Shown here piece after piece: positions 14,002 through 21,151 of a DNA stretch of 21,151 nucleotides. The stretch lies in the NCBI GenBank assembly GCA_903893935.1, contig CAITOD010000080.1, forward strand, positions 1-21,151. The letters run 5' to 3'. Below the pieces are notes generated by a model, which saw only the letters and a program-made list of their open reading frames with translations, made no database searches and had not been told where the DNA came from. The stretch comes from an uncultured Sphingomonadales bacterium (GTDB lineage: Bacteria; Pseudomonadota; Alphaproteobacteria; Sphingomonadales; Sphingomonadaceae). Position numbers and translations under genes: made by a program. How positions within the stretch are numbered: position 1 is the first letter of the stretch; each line of letters begins with the position of its first letter.

Positions 14002-15597
14002 TTACGCTGCGAACTGGTTCATCGTGTTGTGCGCGCCGCCCGCCTTGAGCGCGGCATCGCCGGCGAAATATTCCTTGTGATCGTCGCCGATGTCCGACCC
14101 GGCCATGTTCTGGTGGCGAACGCAAGCCAGACCCTCGCGGATTTCGCGGCGCTGCACGCCTTCGACATAGGCCAGCATGCCCGCCTCGCCGAAATAGCCT
14201 TTGGCCAGCGTGTCGGTGCTGAGCGCTGCGGTGTGATACGTCGGCAGCGTGATCAGGTGGTGGAAAATCCCCGCTTCACGCGCGGCATCGCGCTGGAACG
14301 ACCGGATCCGCGCATCGGCTTCGATACCAAGCTCGCTGGTATCGTATTCGACGCTCATCAGCCGCGCCCGGTCATAGCTGCCCATATCGCGGCCTTCGGC
14401 GGCCCAGGCGTCGTAGACCTGCTGGCGGAAATTGAGCGTCCAGTTGAAGCTCGGCGAATTGTTGTAGACCAGCTTGGCATTGGGAACGATCGCGCGGATG
14501 CGGTTCACCATGCCGGCAATCTGGCCGATGTGCGGCTTTTCGGTTTCGATCCACAGCAAGTCGGCGCCGTTCTGCAGGCTGGTCACGCAATCGAGCACCA
14601 CGCGGTCCTCGCCGGTGCCCGGGCGGAACTGGAACAGATTCGACGGCAGGCGCCTGGGTCGCAGCAATTGCCCCTGGCGCGCGATCAGCACATCGCCATT
14701 GCCCAGATTGGCCGGATCGACCGGCTCGCAATCGAGGAAGCTGTTGTACTGGTCGGCGAGATCGCCCGGTTCGCGGCTGTAAGCGATCTGCTTGGTGAGC
14801 CCGGCGCCGAGCGAATCGGTGCGCGCCACGATCACCCCGTCATCGACCCCGAGTTCGAGGAAGGCGTAACGGACCGCGCGAATCTTGGCGAGGAAGTCCT
14901 CGTGCGGCACGGTCACTTTGCCGTCCTGATGGCCGCACTGCTTTTCATCCGAAACCTGGTTTTCGATCTGGATGCAGCAGGCGCCGGCTTCGATGAATTT
15001 CTTCGCCAGCAAATACGTCGCTTCGGCATTGCCGAAGCCGGCATCGATATCGGCGATGATCGGCACGACATGCGTCTGGAAATCGTCGATCTTGTGCGCC
15101 AGGCGGTGCATGTTGACCGCATCGCCGGCCGCTTTGGCGGCATCGAGATCGCGGAACAGGCCGCCCAGTTCGCGCGCATCGGCCTGCTTCAGGAAGGTGT
15201 ACAATTCGGCGATCAGCGCGGGAACGCTGGTCTTTTCGTGCATCGACTGGTCGGGCAGCGGGCCGAATTCGCTGCGCAGCGCCGCGACCATCCAGCCCGA
15301 CAGATAGAGATAGCGGCCTTTGGTGGTGCCGAAATGCTTCTTGATCGAAATCATCTTCTGCTGGCCGATGAACCCGTGCCAGCAGCCGAGCGACTGTGTG
15401 TAGCGCGCCGGATCGGCATCGTAGGCGGCCATGTCGGCGCGCATGATTTTCGCGGTATAGCGCGCGATGTCGAGCCCGGTCTGAAACCGGTTCTGCAAGC
15501 GCATGCGCGCCGCGGCTTCGGGCTCGATCCCGTCCCAGTGCTGGCCATACGTGCTGATCGCCGTGCGGGCTTCGGCAATCGTCTTGAAATACGTCAT
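14002..15597 (-). CDS. aceA: Isocitrate lyase
   Basis: 531 residues from the ATG whose complement is 15595-15597, with AGGA ten bases upstream; an in-frame ATG at 15624 would add nine residues. Isocitrate lyase splits isocitrate into glyoxylate and succinate, the first step of the glyoxylate shunt needed for growth on acetate and fatty acids. The SLGCWHGFIGQQ and LSGWMVAALRSE regions, the metal-binding IADIDAGFGN (183-190) and the catalytic-loop motif KQCGH with Cys221 (219-223) are present, as is NNSPSFNWT. KQCGH in place of the short-form KKCGH, together with the 531-residue length, marks the long subclass seen in Pseudomonas aeruginosa and many alphaproteobacteria. It is divergent from a ScfR-type regulator and followed by a small gene. 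Malate synthase is not in the window. Confidence 0.97.
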   Translation of the reverse strand: MTYFKTIAEARTAISTYGQHWDGIEPEAAARMRLQNRFQTGLDIARYTAKIMRADMAAYDADPARYTQSLGCWHGFIGQQKMISIKKHFGTTKGRYLYLSGWMVAALRSEFGPLPDQSMHEKTSVPALIAELYTFLKQADARELGGLFRDLDAAKAAGDAVNMHRLAHKIDDFQTHVVPIIADIDAGFGNAEATYLLAKKFIEAGACCIQIENQVSDEKQCGHQDGKVTVPHEDFLAKIRAVRYAFLELGVDDGVIVARTDSLGAGLTKQIAYSREPGDLADQYNSFLDCEPVDPANLGNGDVLIARQGQLLRPRRLPSNLFQFRPGTGEDRVVLDCVTSLQNGADLLWIETEKPHIGQIAGMVNRIRAIVPNAKLVYNNSPSFNWTLNFRQQVYDAWAAEGRDMGSYDRARLMSVEYDTSELGIEADARIRSFQRDAAREAGIFHHLITLPTYHTAALSTDTLAKGYFGEAGMLAYVEGVQRREIREGLACVRHQNMAGSDIGDDHKEYFAGDAALKAGGAHNTMNQFAA

Positions 15598-15680
15598 CGC
15601 TGCGGGTCCTGCTTCGTGGTGCAATGCTGCGGTGCTAAACCTTTGGCAGACGGCACGCGAGGCCCGGCGAAGTCACATTG

Positions 15681-15724
15681 TCAAACTTTACAGATTATGT
15701 TTGTATAGTTGTGCAGTTCTACAC
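15681..15724. promoter_or_regulatory. Candidate ScfR operator/promoter region between aceA and its regulator
   Basis: An AT-rich island in the 138-base divergent gap contains AAACTTTACAGA (15683-15694), close to the AAACTTTGCAAA-type site described for RamB, and TTTGTATA (15700-15707), similar to TTTGCAAA half-sites reported for ScfR regulators. A near-perfect palindrome GTGCAGTTCTACAC (15711-15724, one mismatched pair) sits just ahead of the regulator's start. These could serve control of aceA and autoregulation. The match is by eye from remembered consensus; promoter boxes could not be placed with confidence. Confidence 0.4.
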
Positions 15725-15735
15725 GAAAGCGCGTC

Positions 15736-17124
15736 ATGGCCGATTCCCGCCCGCTCTATCTCGGCCCACGTATCCGGCGGCTGCGCCGCGAGCTCGGGCT
15801 GACCCAGTCCGCGATGGCCGAAGACCTCGGCATTTCGCCAAGCTATATCGCGCTGATCGAGCGCAACCAGCGGCCGCTGACCGCCGATCTGCTGCTGCGG
15901 CTGGCGCGCAGCTACAAGCTCGACATGAGCGAACTCGCCGCCGACGAACGCGACGATTACGCGCAACGGCTGGCCGTGATGCTCAAGGACCCGATCTTTG
16001 CCGATATCGAGCTATCCGCGCTCGAAGTGGCCGATATCGCCACCAGCTTTCCCGGCGTGGCCGAGGCCATGCTGCGGCTGCACGGCGCCTACGCGCGCGA
16101 GCAGCAGGCGCTCGCCGGCTATCGCGATGGCGTGGGCGGCGATCCGGTGGCCGACGCGGTGGGCGAAGCGCGGCGCTTCGTGGCGCGCGCGGGGAACCAC
16201 TTCCCCACGCTCGACCAGCGCGCGGAAGCGCTCGCCGACGAGATCGCGCGCGCCGGTGGCCCTGCCGAATGGCTGCGCATGCAGGGCGTGCGGCTGCGCT
16301 TCCTGCCCGCCGAAGTGATGATGGGCGCGCTGCGGCGCTATGACCGTCATGGCGAACAAGTGCTGATCGACGACAGCCTGCCGCCCGCCTCGCGCCAGTG
16401 GGAAATCGCGCTCCACATCGCCTATACCGCGCTGCGCGGCGAGATTGCCGAACTTGTGCGCGGCGAAAGCTTTGCCGGGCAGACCGCTGCGCAGCTCGTG
16501 CGCCGCGCGCTCGCGACATATGCGGCGGCGGCGCTGCTGATGCCGTACGACCGCTTTGCCCGCGCGGTCGAAGCGCGCGCGTTCGATATCGAAGCGCTGG
16601 CCGGGCTGTTCGGGGTGAGTTTCGAACAAGTCGCCCACCGGCTGACCACGCTCGGGCGGCCCGGTGCGCAAGGCGTGCCGTTCTTCTTCATCCGCGTCGA
16701 TGCGGCGGGCAATGTGTCGAAGCGGCTCGATGGCGCGGGCTTTCCGTTCGCAGCACACGGCGGCGGGTGCCCGCTGTGGAACTTGCACCAGGCGTTTCGC
16801 CGGCCTGGCGAAATCCTTACGCAATGGCTCGAATTGCCCGACGGGCAGCGCTTCTTCTCGATCGTGCGCACGGTCACCAGCGGCGGCGGCGGGCACGATC
16901 GCCCGGCGATCACGCGCGCGATCGCGCTGGCCTGCGCGGCCGAACACGCGCCGCGGCTGGTCTATGCGCGCGATGCGCCCGCGGCCCCTACCCCGATCGG
17001 CATGACGTGCCGGCTGTGCAACCGCGCCGAATGCACCGCGCGCTCCGAACCGCCGCTCGGCCGCGACATTCTGCCCGACGATTATCGCCGCGTCGCCGCC
17101 CCGTTTGCCTTTGCCGACGGATGA
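15736..17124 (+). CDS. ScfR/RamB-family short-chain acyl-CoA-responsive transcriptional regulator
   Basis: 462 residues from ATG 15736. An N-terminal XRE helix-turn-helix (about 10-65) reads LGPRIRRLRRELGLTQSAMAEDLGISPSYIALIERNQRPL, given here in overlapping parts: LTQSAMAEDLGISPSYIALI is the DNA-binding core. A middle ImmA/IrrE-like region (WEIALHIAYTALRGEIAELV) has a degenerate metalloprotease helix, and a DUF2083-type C-terminal domain ends in a cysteine cluster (C425, C428, C433 in GMTCRLCNRAEC). This is the ScfR layout (RamB, PccR, MccR), in which acyl-CoA or acetyl-CoA status controls genes for acetate or propionate use. Its divergence from aceA strongly suggests it controls the glyoxylate shunt; whether it activates or represses cannot be told. 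The ribosome site is weak (GAAAG). Confidence 0.9.
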   Translation: MADSRPLYLGPRIRRLRRELGLTQSAMAEDLGISPSYIALIERNQRPLTADLLLRLARSYKLDMSELAADERDDYAQRLAVMLKDPIFADIELSALEVADIATSFPGVAEAMLRLHGAYAREQQALAGYRDGVGGDPVADAVGEARRFVARAGNHFPTLDQRAEALADEIARAGGPAEWLRMQGVRLRFLPAEVMMGALRRYDRHGEQVLIDDSLPPASRQWEIALHIAYTALRGEIAELVRGESFAGQTAAQLVRRALATYAAAALLMPYDRFARAVEARAFDIEALAGLFGVSFEQVAHRLTTLGRPGAQGVPFFFIRVDAAGNVSKRLDGAGFPFAAHGGGCPLWNLHQAFRRPGEILTQWLELPDGQRFFSIVRTVTSGGGGHDRPAITRAIALACAAEHAPRLVYARDAPAAPTPIGMTCRLCNRAECTARSEPPLGRDILPDDYRRVAAPFAFADG

Positions 17125-17205
17125 TGTGGTTGCCGAGCTGCGGCTGCGGGGCTATCGGCGCCCCCTCGCGCCCTTGCACGTCGTTATTGCGAAAGCCCCA
17201 TTGCG

Positions 17206-17715
17206 TTGTCCACGATCATCCCGCTTGCCGATGTTGAAACCGATCTGGTCGAGCGCCTGCTCGACGCGGCGTTCGAGCCCGAACGCCGTCAGCGCACCGC
17301 CTACAAAGTGCGCGCGGGCACCGAGTTTCTGCCCGCATTGTCGTTTGCAGCGCTCGATGAAAGCGACCTGCTGGCGGGCACCATCCAGTGCTGGCCGGTG
17401 GCGCTGACCGATCCGGCCGGCCGCGCGCATCCGATGATCATGGTCGGCCCGGTGGCCGTGCTGCCCGCGCTGCAAACCCGCGGCTACGGACAGGCGCTGA
17501 TGACTGCGAGCCTTTCCGCAATCGATCCGCGCGCGGCGCTGCCGCAAGTGCTGGTCGGCGATCCCGATTATTACGGTCGCTTTTTCGGGTTCTCCAGCGC
17601 ACCGACCGGCCAGTGGGACTTGCCCGGTCCGTTCGAACGCCACCGCCTGCTGTGTCGCAGTGCCAATCCGGCGGTCTTGCCACCAAAGGGCTTTCTCGGC
17701 CCTTGGCGCGGCTGA
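17206..17715 (+). CDS. GNAT family N-acetyltransferase (YhbS-like)
   Basis: 169 residues. The frame has no ATG at its start; the first usable start is TTG at 17206 (reading STIIPLADVETDLVERLL after the initiator), and an ATT at 17200 is just upstream. Ribosome site signal is poor. The protein matches COG3153 (YhbS): the acetyl-CoA loop GPVAVLPALQTRGYGQALM and the characteristic VLVGDPDYYGRFFGF, with the closing tail PAVLPPKGFLGPWRG. The acceptor substrate is unknown. It follows the ScfR gene after 81 bases and precedes the DUF1285 gene by 22 bases, so it may head the DUF1285-nudix-cca transcript. Confidence is high for the family and moderate for the start. Confidence 0.85.
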   Translation: MSTIIPLADVETDLVERLLDAAFEPERRQRTAYKVRAGTEFLPALSFAALDESDLLAGTIQCWPVALTDPAGRAHPMIMVGPVAVLPALQTRGYGQALMTASLSAIDPRAALPQVLVGDPDYYGRFFGFSSAPTGQWDLPGPFERHRLLCRSANPAVLPPKGFLGPWRG

Positions 17716-17737
17716 TCCGTTCTGGCAGGGCCATGGT

Positions 17738-18307
17738 GTGCCCTATGACCCTGTCACCGATCTTGCCGCGCTGAGTCTCGCCGAACTGGCCGAAGCGGCA
17801 GCAGCACGCCGCCTGCCCCCGATCGACCAGTGGACGCCCGCGCGCACCGGCGACAGCCTGATGCGGATCGCCGCCGATGGCACATGGTTCCACGATGGCG
17901 GGGTGATACGCCGCCCGGCGATGGTGCGCGCGTTCTCGGCACTGCTGGTGCGCGAGACCAGCGGACAGCATTTTCTGCTCACCCCGACCGAAAAGCTGGC
18001 GATTGCCGTCGACGACGCCGCGTTCGTCGCGACCGATCTGCAAGTGCGGCAGGATGACCAGGGGCGCGATGTGCTCGCGTTCCGGCTCAACACCGACGAT
18101 GTGCTGCTGGCGGGCCCGGATCATCGTTTGCGCGTGGCGGGCAGCGCCGAACTCCCCGCGTTCTACCTCGGCGTGCGCCACGGCACCGAGGCGCGGCTCA
18201 ACCGCAGCACTTATGGCCAACTGATCGATCATGCGCTCGGCCAGTCGGCGCCCGAAACGCTGCATGTCATGAGCGCGGGCGAGCGCTTTTCACTGGTGCC
18301 GGCATGA
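17738..18307 (+). CDS. DUF1285 domain-containing protein
   Basis: 189 residues from GTG 17738, preceded by CAGGG five bases upstream; no in-frame ATG gives a sensible N-terminus, and earlier starts run into the GNAT gene. It matches DUF1285 (COG3816): LPPIDQWTPARTGDSLMRI, DGTWFHDGGVIRRPAMVRAF, then FLLTPTEKLAIAVDDAAFV and the C-terminal LPAFYLGVRHGTEARLNRS. The family has solved structures but no assigned reaction. Its stop overlaps the next gene's start as ATGA (18304-18307), so translation is coupled to the Nudix gene. This order, DUF1285-Nudix-CCA enzyme, recurs in alphaproteobacteria as I recall, hinting at a role in nucleotide or CoA metabolism, but this is association only. Confidence 0.88.
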   Translation: MPYDPVTDLAALSLAELAEAAAARRLPPIDQWTPARTGDSLMRIAADGTWFHDGGVIRRPAMVRAFSALLVRETSGQHFLLTPTEKLAIAVDDAAFVATDLQVRQDDQGRDVLAFRLNTDDVLLAGPDHRLRVAGSAELPAFYLGVRHGTEARLNRSTYGQLIDHALGQSAPETLHVMSAGERFSLVPA

Positions 18308-18918
18308 CCGCGGCGCTGCATACCCGGCTGGCACGCCTGCTGGCAGACGGCCACGCGCGCACCGGAAGTCCGCCATGGTCCGACTGGCGCCCGCCGGCCG
18401 ATCTCGCCTTGCGCGCCGCCGCGGTGCTGATCGCGGTGACCGACCGCCCCGGCCACCCCGAAGGCCCGGGCGTGCTGATGATCCACCGCCCCACGACCAT
18501 GCGCGCGCACCCGGGGCAGGCGGCCTTTCCCGGCGGCAAGATCGATCACGGCGAAACCCCGGTCGAAGCCGCGCTGCGCGAAGCGCACGAAGAACTCGGG
18601 ATCGATCCCGGCCAGGTGCGCGTGGTGGGCGAAACCGATCTGTTTCTGACCGGCACCGGCTATGCCATCACTCCGGTGCTCGCGGTGGTGCCGGGCGATA
18701 TCGCGATCACCCCCAATCCCGCCGAAGTGGCGCAATGGTTCGAGCCGCCGTTCGGTTATATGCTCGATCCCGCCAACCAGCACCGCCGCGCCGCCGAATG
18801 GAGCGGCCGTCGCGGCGAATATGTCGAGATCATATGGTCGGGCCATCGTGTGTGGGGCGTGACCGGCGGCATTGTCGCCAACCTCGCGCACCGCGTCGCC
18901 TGGCACCAGGCGCCATGA
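18304..18918 (+). CDS. Nudix hydrolase, CoA pyrophosphatase (NudL)-like
   Basis: 204 residues starting at ATG 18304, which overlaps the DUF1285 stop. The Nudix box is complete: G78-x5-E84-x7-R92-E93-x2-E96-E97-x-G99, read in the region GGKIDHGETPVEAALREAHE. Immediately upstream, LMIHRPTTMRAHPGQAAFPGG fits the NuCoA motif (R-x-R-x-H-x-G-x-x-A-FPGG) of coenzyme A diphosphatases (YeaB/NudL, PCD1), which split CoA into adenosine 3',5'-bisphosphate and 4'-phosphopantetheine. Whether it acts on CoA, oxidised CoA or another nucleoside diphosphate derivative in vivo is inferred. Cytoplasmic, no signal. It overlaps the CCA enzyme start as ATGA (18915-18918). Confidence 0.92.
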   Translation: MTAALHTRLARLLADGHARTGSPPWSDWRPPADLALRAAAVLIAVTDRPGHPEGPGVLMIHRPTTMRAHPGQAAFPGGKIDHGETPVEAALREAHEELGIDPGQVRVVGETDLFLTGTGYAITPVLAVVPGDIAITPNPAEVAQWFEPPFGYMLDPANQHRRAAEWSGRRGEYVEIIWSGHRVWGVTGGIVANLAHRVAWHQAP

Positions 18919-20102
18919 GCGCGGACAGCCTGCCCCCGGTCCCCTGGACGCAGCGTGCCGATCTCGCAGCGCTTGTCGCAGCGCTCGATCCCGCGCGCGA
19001 GGGCCTGTGCCGCTGGGTCGGCGGCGCGGTGCGCGACACTCTGACGGGGATCGAAGTCAAAGACATCGACATGGCGACGCAGCTGCTGCCCGACGCGGTG
19101 ATCGCGCGGCTGGAAGCGGCCGGCATCCGCCATGTGCCGACCGGCCTTGCGCATGGCACGGTGACCGCGATCCTCGCCGGCGGCCCGGTCGAAATCACCA
19201 CGCTGCGCCGCGATGTCGCGACCGACGGGCGCCATGCCACGGTCGCATTTTCGAACGACTGGCGCGAAGATGCGAGCCGGCGCGATTTCACTATCAATGC
19301 GCTCTATGCCGATCCGGGAAGCCTTGCGGTAACCGACTTTTTCGAAGGACGCGCCGATCTGGCTGCGCGGCGCGTGCGCTTCATCGGTGACGCAGCGGCG
19401 CGCATCCGCGAGGATTACTTGCGCATCTTGCGCTATTTCCGCTTCCAGGCGCGGTTTGGCAGCATGCCCGCCGATGCCGCGGCCGAAGCGGCCTGCGCCG
19501 AACTCGCCCCCGGGCTCAAAGGCCTGTCGCGCGAACGCGTCGGATGGGAACTGATCCGCCTGCTCGGCCACCCCGATCCGGCCGCGACGATAACCCGCAT
19601 GGCCGAACTGGGCGTTCTGGCGCAGATCCTGCCCGAAGCCGATCCCGCAGCGCTCCCCGCGCTGATCGCCGCCGAGCGCCCCGAAGTCGCCCCGCCCGAT
19701 GCCTTGCGCCGGCTCGCCGCCCTGCTGCCCGCCGATCCCGCGCTCGCCGAAGCGGTCGCTGCGCGCCTGCGGCTGTCGGCCGTGCAAAAAAAACGTCTGG
19801 CGATCGTGGCGGCGCGTGCGCCCGGCGACGCCGGCGACCCGCGCGCACTCGCCTATCGCATCGGCGTGGCCGAAGCGCGCGACCGGCTGCTGCTGGCAGG
19901 CGCCGGCATTGCGCCGCTGGCCGACTGGACGCCACCGCCTTTCCCGCTCAAAGGCGGTGCGCTTGTCGCGCGCGGGGTGCATGCCGGGCCCGAGGTCGCG
20001 CGCCTGTTGCGCGACATCGAAGACCGCTGGATCGCCGAGGGCTTTCCCGACGCCGCTCGGCTTCAGCAAATGCTCGACGCCGCGATCAGTTCGCGCGGAT
20101 AA
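18915..20102 (+). CDS. cca: CCA tRNA nucleotidyltransferase (class II)
   Basis: 395 residues from ATG 18915, coupled by ATGA to the Nudix gene. Class II nucleotidyltransferase of the CCA-adding/poly(A) polymerase group: WVGGAVRDTLTG (GG motif, 35-46), the two-metal carboxylates Asp50/Asp52 in KDIDMAT, TTLRRDVATDGRHATVAF, the RRDFTINAL motif (122-130) and the LRILRYFRFQARF and ERVGWEL RNA-binding-side motifs. It adds or repairs the 3' CCA of tRNA using CTP and ATP. Length and motif order fit the alphaproteobacterial CCA enzyme; a poly(A)-adding activity cannot be ruled out from sequence, since the two are close relatives. The last 17 bases overlap the convergent protease gene. Confidence 0.93.
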   Translation: MSADSLPPVPWTQRADLAALVAALDPAREGLCRWVGGAVRDTLTGIEVKDIDMATQLLPDAVIARLEAAGIRHVPTGLAHGTVTAILAGGPVEITTLRRDVATDGRHATVAFSNDWREDASRRDFTINALYADPGSLAVTDFFEGRADLAARRVRFIGDAAARIREDYLRILRYFRFQARFGSMPADAAAEAACAELAPGLKGLSRERVGWELIRLLGHPDPAATITRMAELGVLAQILPEADPAALPALIAAERPEVAPPDALRRLAALLPADPALAEAVAARLRLSAVQKKRLAIVAARAPGDAGDPRALAYRIGVAEARDRLLLAGAGIAPLADWTPPPFPLKGGALVARGVHAGPEVARLLRDIEDRWIAEGFPDAARLQQMLDAAISSRG

Positions 20103-20901
20103 GCTGCGGCACCACGTCCATGATCGTATCGACCGGCACGGCAAAGCCGATCCCGGCCGATGCGCCCGAGGGGCTGTAGATCGCGGTGTTCATGCCGATC
20201 AGCCGCCCGCTCGAATCGAGCAGCGGCCCGCCCGAATTGCCCGGATTGATCGCCGCATCGGTCTGGATCAGGTGCTGCACCGCGTTGCCTTGCGGCTCGC
20301 GCAAGCTGCGGTTGAGCGCCGAGACAATGCCTGTGGTCAGCGTCCAGTCGAGCCCGAACGGGTTGCCGATTGCAAACACGCGCTGGCCGACTTTGAGGTC
20401 ACCGCTGGTACCGATCGGGATCGGCGCCGGGCGGCGGAACGCGACTCCGATTTTCAGCACCGCGATATCGTGCGCCGGGCTGGCACCGACCAGACTCGCG
20501 CGAAACTTGCGCCCGTCGGCCAGCCGGATGGTCGCTTCCGACGCGCCCTGGATCACGTGGAAATTGGTCAGCACATGGCCGGCATCGTCCCAGATGATCC
20601 CCGAGCCGGTGCCGCGCGGGACCGAATAGACATTCTGCGACCAGACATCTTCGACCAGTTGCGTGGTCGAGATCGACACCACCGATCCGCGCGCATTTTC
20701 GAACACGCGAATGGTGGTCTTTTCATCGGCGGCGAGGTCCCCGCGCGGCGTAACCAGCCGCGGCGTGCCGGTTTCGCCACCCATCCAGGCGTCGAGTCGC
20801 GGCAGCGCCTGCCACAAGACCATCAGTCCGGCGATCGATAAAGTGATGGCCACGACCAGCCCCGGTCCTGCCGGGCGCCGTGGCGGCAAAGGTCGATCCA
20901 T
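20086..20901 (-). CDS. S1C (HtrA/DegS-like) serine protease without a PDZ domain
   Basis: 271 residues. One N-terminal membrane segment (about 13-32) anchors a trypsin-like domain in the periplasm. The catalytic triad is complete: His115 in HVLTNFHVIQ, Asp145 in AHDIAVLKI and Ser223 in TDAAINPGNSGGPLL; AIGNPFGLDWTLTTGIVSALN is also typical of HtrA/DegS. The chain stops at GFAVPVDTIMDVVPQLIRAN, exactly where the PDZ domain begins in DegP/DegS, so activation by a PDZ-bound C-terminal peptide is not possible. TNFH replaces the more common TNNH. It probably degrades misfolded envelope proteins or senses stress; its target is unknown. It starts three bases after the J-domain gene's stop (same operon) and overlaps cca by 17 bases at its end. 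Confidence 0.92.
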   Translation of the reverse strand: MDRPLPPRRPAGPGLVVAITLSIAGLMVLWQALPRLDAWMGGETGTPRLVTPRGDLAADEKTTIRVFENARGSVVSISTTQLVEDVWSQNVYSVPRGTGSGIIWDDAGHVLTNFHVIQGASEATIRLADGRKFRASLVGASPAHDIAVLKIGVAFRRPAPIPIGTSGDLKVGQRVFAIGNPFGLDWTLTTGIVSALNRSLREPQGNAVQHLIQTDAAINPGNSGGPLLDSSGRLIGMNTAIYSPSGASAGIGFAVPVDTIMDVVPQLIRAN

Positions 20902-20904
20902 CGT

Positions 20905-21151
20905 CTACGCGTCCGTTCGGTAGCCTTTCCACGAGCGGCGCTCTTCGGCCGCGCGCAGCACTTCATACGCCACTTGCAGGCGCTGGAATTCCTTGGCCGC
21001 TTCGGCATCGCCGGGGCGCACATCGGGGTGGACCAGCTTGGCGCGCGTGCGCCAGGCTTTGCGCACCGCTTCGAAATCGGCATCGCTGTCGAGTTCGAAC
21101 ACTTCGAGCGCGCGCATTTCATCGCGGCTGCGCGTGCCGTCGCCCGATCCG
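20905..21151 (-). CDS. J-domain protein, C-terminal fragment
   Basis: The frame is open to the window edge, so the N-terminus is missing; only the last 82 residues are seen. They form a J domain at the C-terminus: ALEVFELDSDADFEAVRKAW, then RAKLVHPDVRPGD with the Hsp70-stimulating HPD tripeptide, and FQRLQVAYEVLRAAEERRSW. Upstream of the internal ATG at 21117 the frame continues as a Ser/Arg/Gly-rich linker, so that ATG is not the true start. This is the layout of short sphingomonad/rhizobial proteins with a C-terminal J domain that recruit DnaK. The protease gene follows after three bases, which links it to protein quality control. Confidence 0.88.
   Translation of the reverse strand, partial: GSGDGTRSRDEMRALEVFELDSDADFEAVRKAWRTRAKLVHPDVRPGDAEAAKEFQRLQVAYEVLRAAEERRSWKGYRTDA

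Noticed and set aside
13966..15708. Plus-strand open frame of 580 codons opposite isocitrate lyase
   Set aside because: It mirrors aceA throughout, runs into the promoter gap and has no domain; aceA is certain.
18756..20144. Minus-strand open frame of 462 codons opposite cca
   Set aside because: It is antisense to the CCA enzyme and has no recognisable motif.

Overview
This is a GC-rich, gene-dense chromosomal segment from an alphaproteobacterium, most likely a sphingomonad (Sphingomonadales, Novosphingobium/Sphingomonas-like). The assignment is inferred from codon bias, the family mix (DUF1223, DUF4153, ScfR regulator beside a long-form isocitrate lyase, DUF1285-Nudix-CCA cluster, small SEC-C protein) and the sequence style of these proteins. 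No rRNA, tRNA, CRISPR array, insertion sequence or prophage gene was seen.

Layout. 2-2455 (+): the C-terminus of the rRNA methyltransferase RlmN, then two paralogous secreted DUF1223 proteins flanking a GNAT acetyltransferase. 2481-2545: a palindromic intergenic element. 2637-3938 (+): an MHS-type MFS transporter, tail-overlapping a minus-strand pair, marC and a zinc-less MDR oxidoreductase (3930-5683). 5692-6287 (+): a small hypothetical protein, a strong hairpin, and a SEC-C-motif gene broken by two single-base frameshifts. 6310-8274 (-): a large DUF4153 membrane protein. 8385-9548 (+): a YbdL/kynurenine-type aminotransferase, tail-overlapping a class I glutamine amidotransferase (9543-10232, -). 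10308-10780: a 49-codon gene and a 323-base gap with a 12-bp perfect hairpin. 10781-13722 (+): a two-lobed TbpB-like lipoprotein and an exported ENPP-type phosphodiesterase. 13820-17124: isocitrate lyase with a small downstream gene (-), divergent from a ScfR/RamB-type regulator (+). 17206-20102 (+): a compact run of GNAT, DUF1285, Nudix CoA-pyrophosphatase-like and CCA-adding enzyme. 20086-21151 (-): a membrane-anchored HtrA-like protease without a PDZ domain, preceded by a J-domain protein cut by the window edge.

How it fits together. The clearest functional unit is aceA plus its divergent ScfR regulator, a glyoxylate-shunt module in which an acyl-CoA-sensing regulator probably controls growth on acetate or fatty acids. 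The DUF1285-nudix-cca genes overlap by ATGA start/stop junctions and must be co-transcribed. Most of the rest is ordinary housekeeping or accessory metabolism. I do not see a convincing new multi-gene system. The items most worth a second look are the doubly frameshifted SEC-C gene, the two-lobed surface lipoprotein with no visible secretion partner, the hairpin leader in front of the 49-codon gene, and the aceA/ScfR control region.
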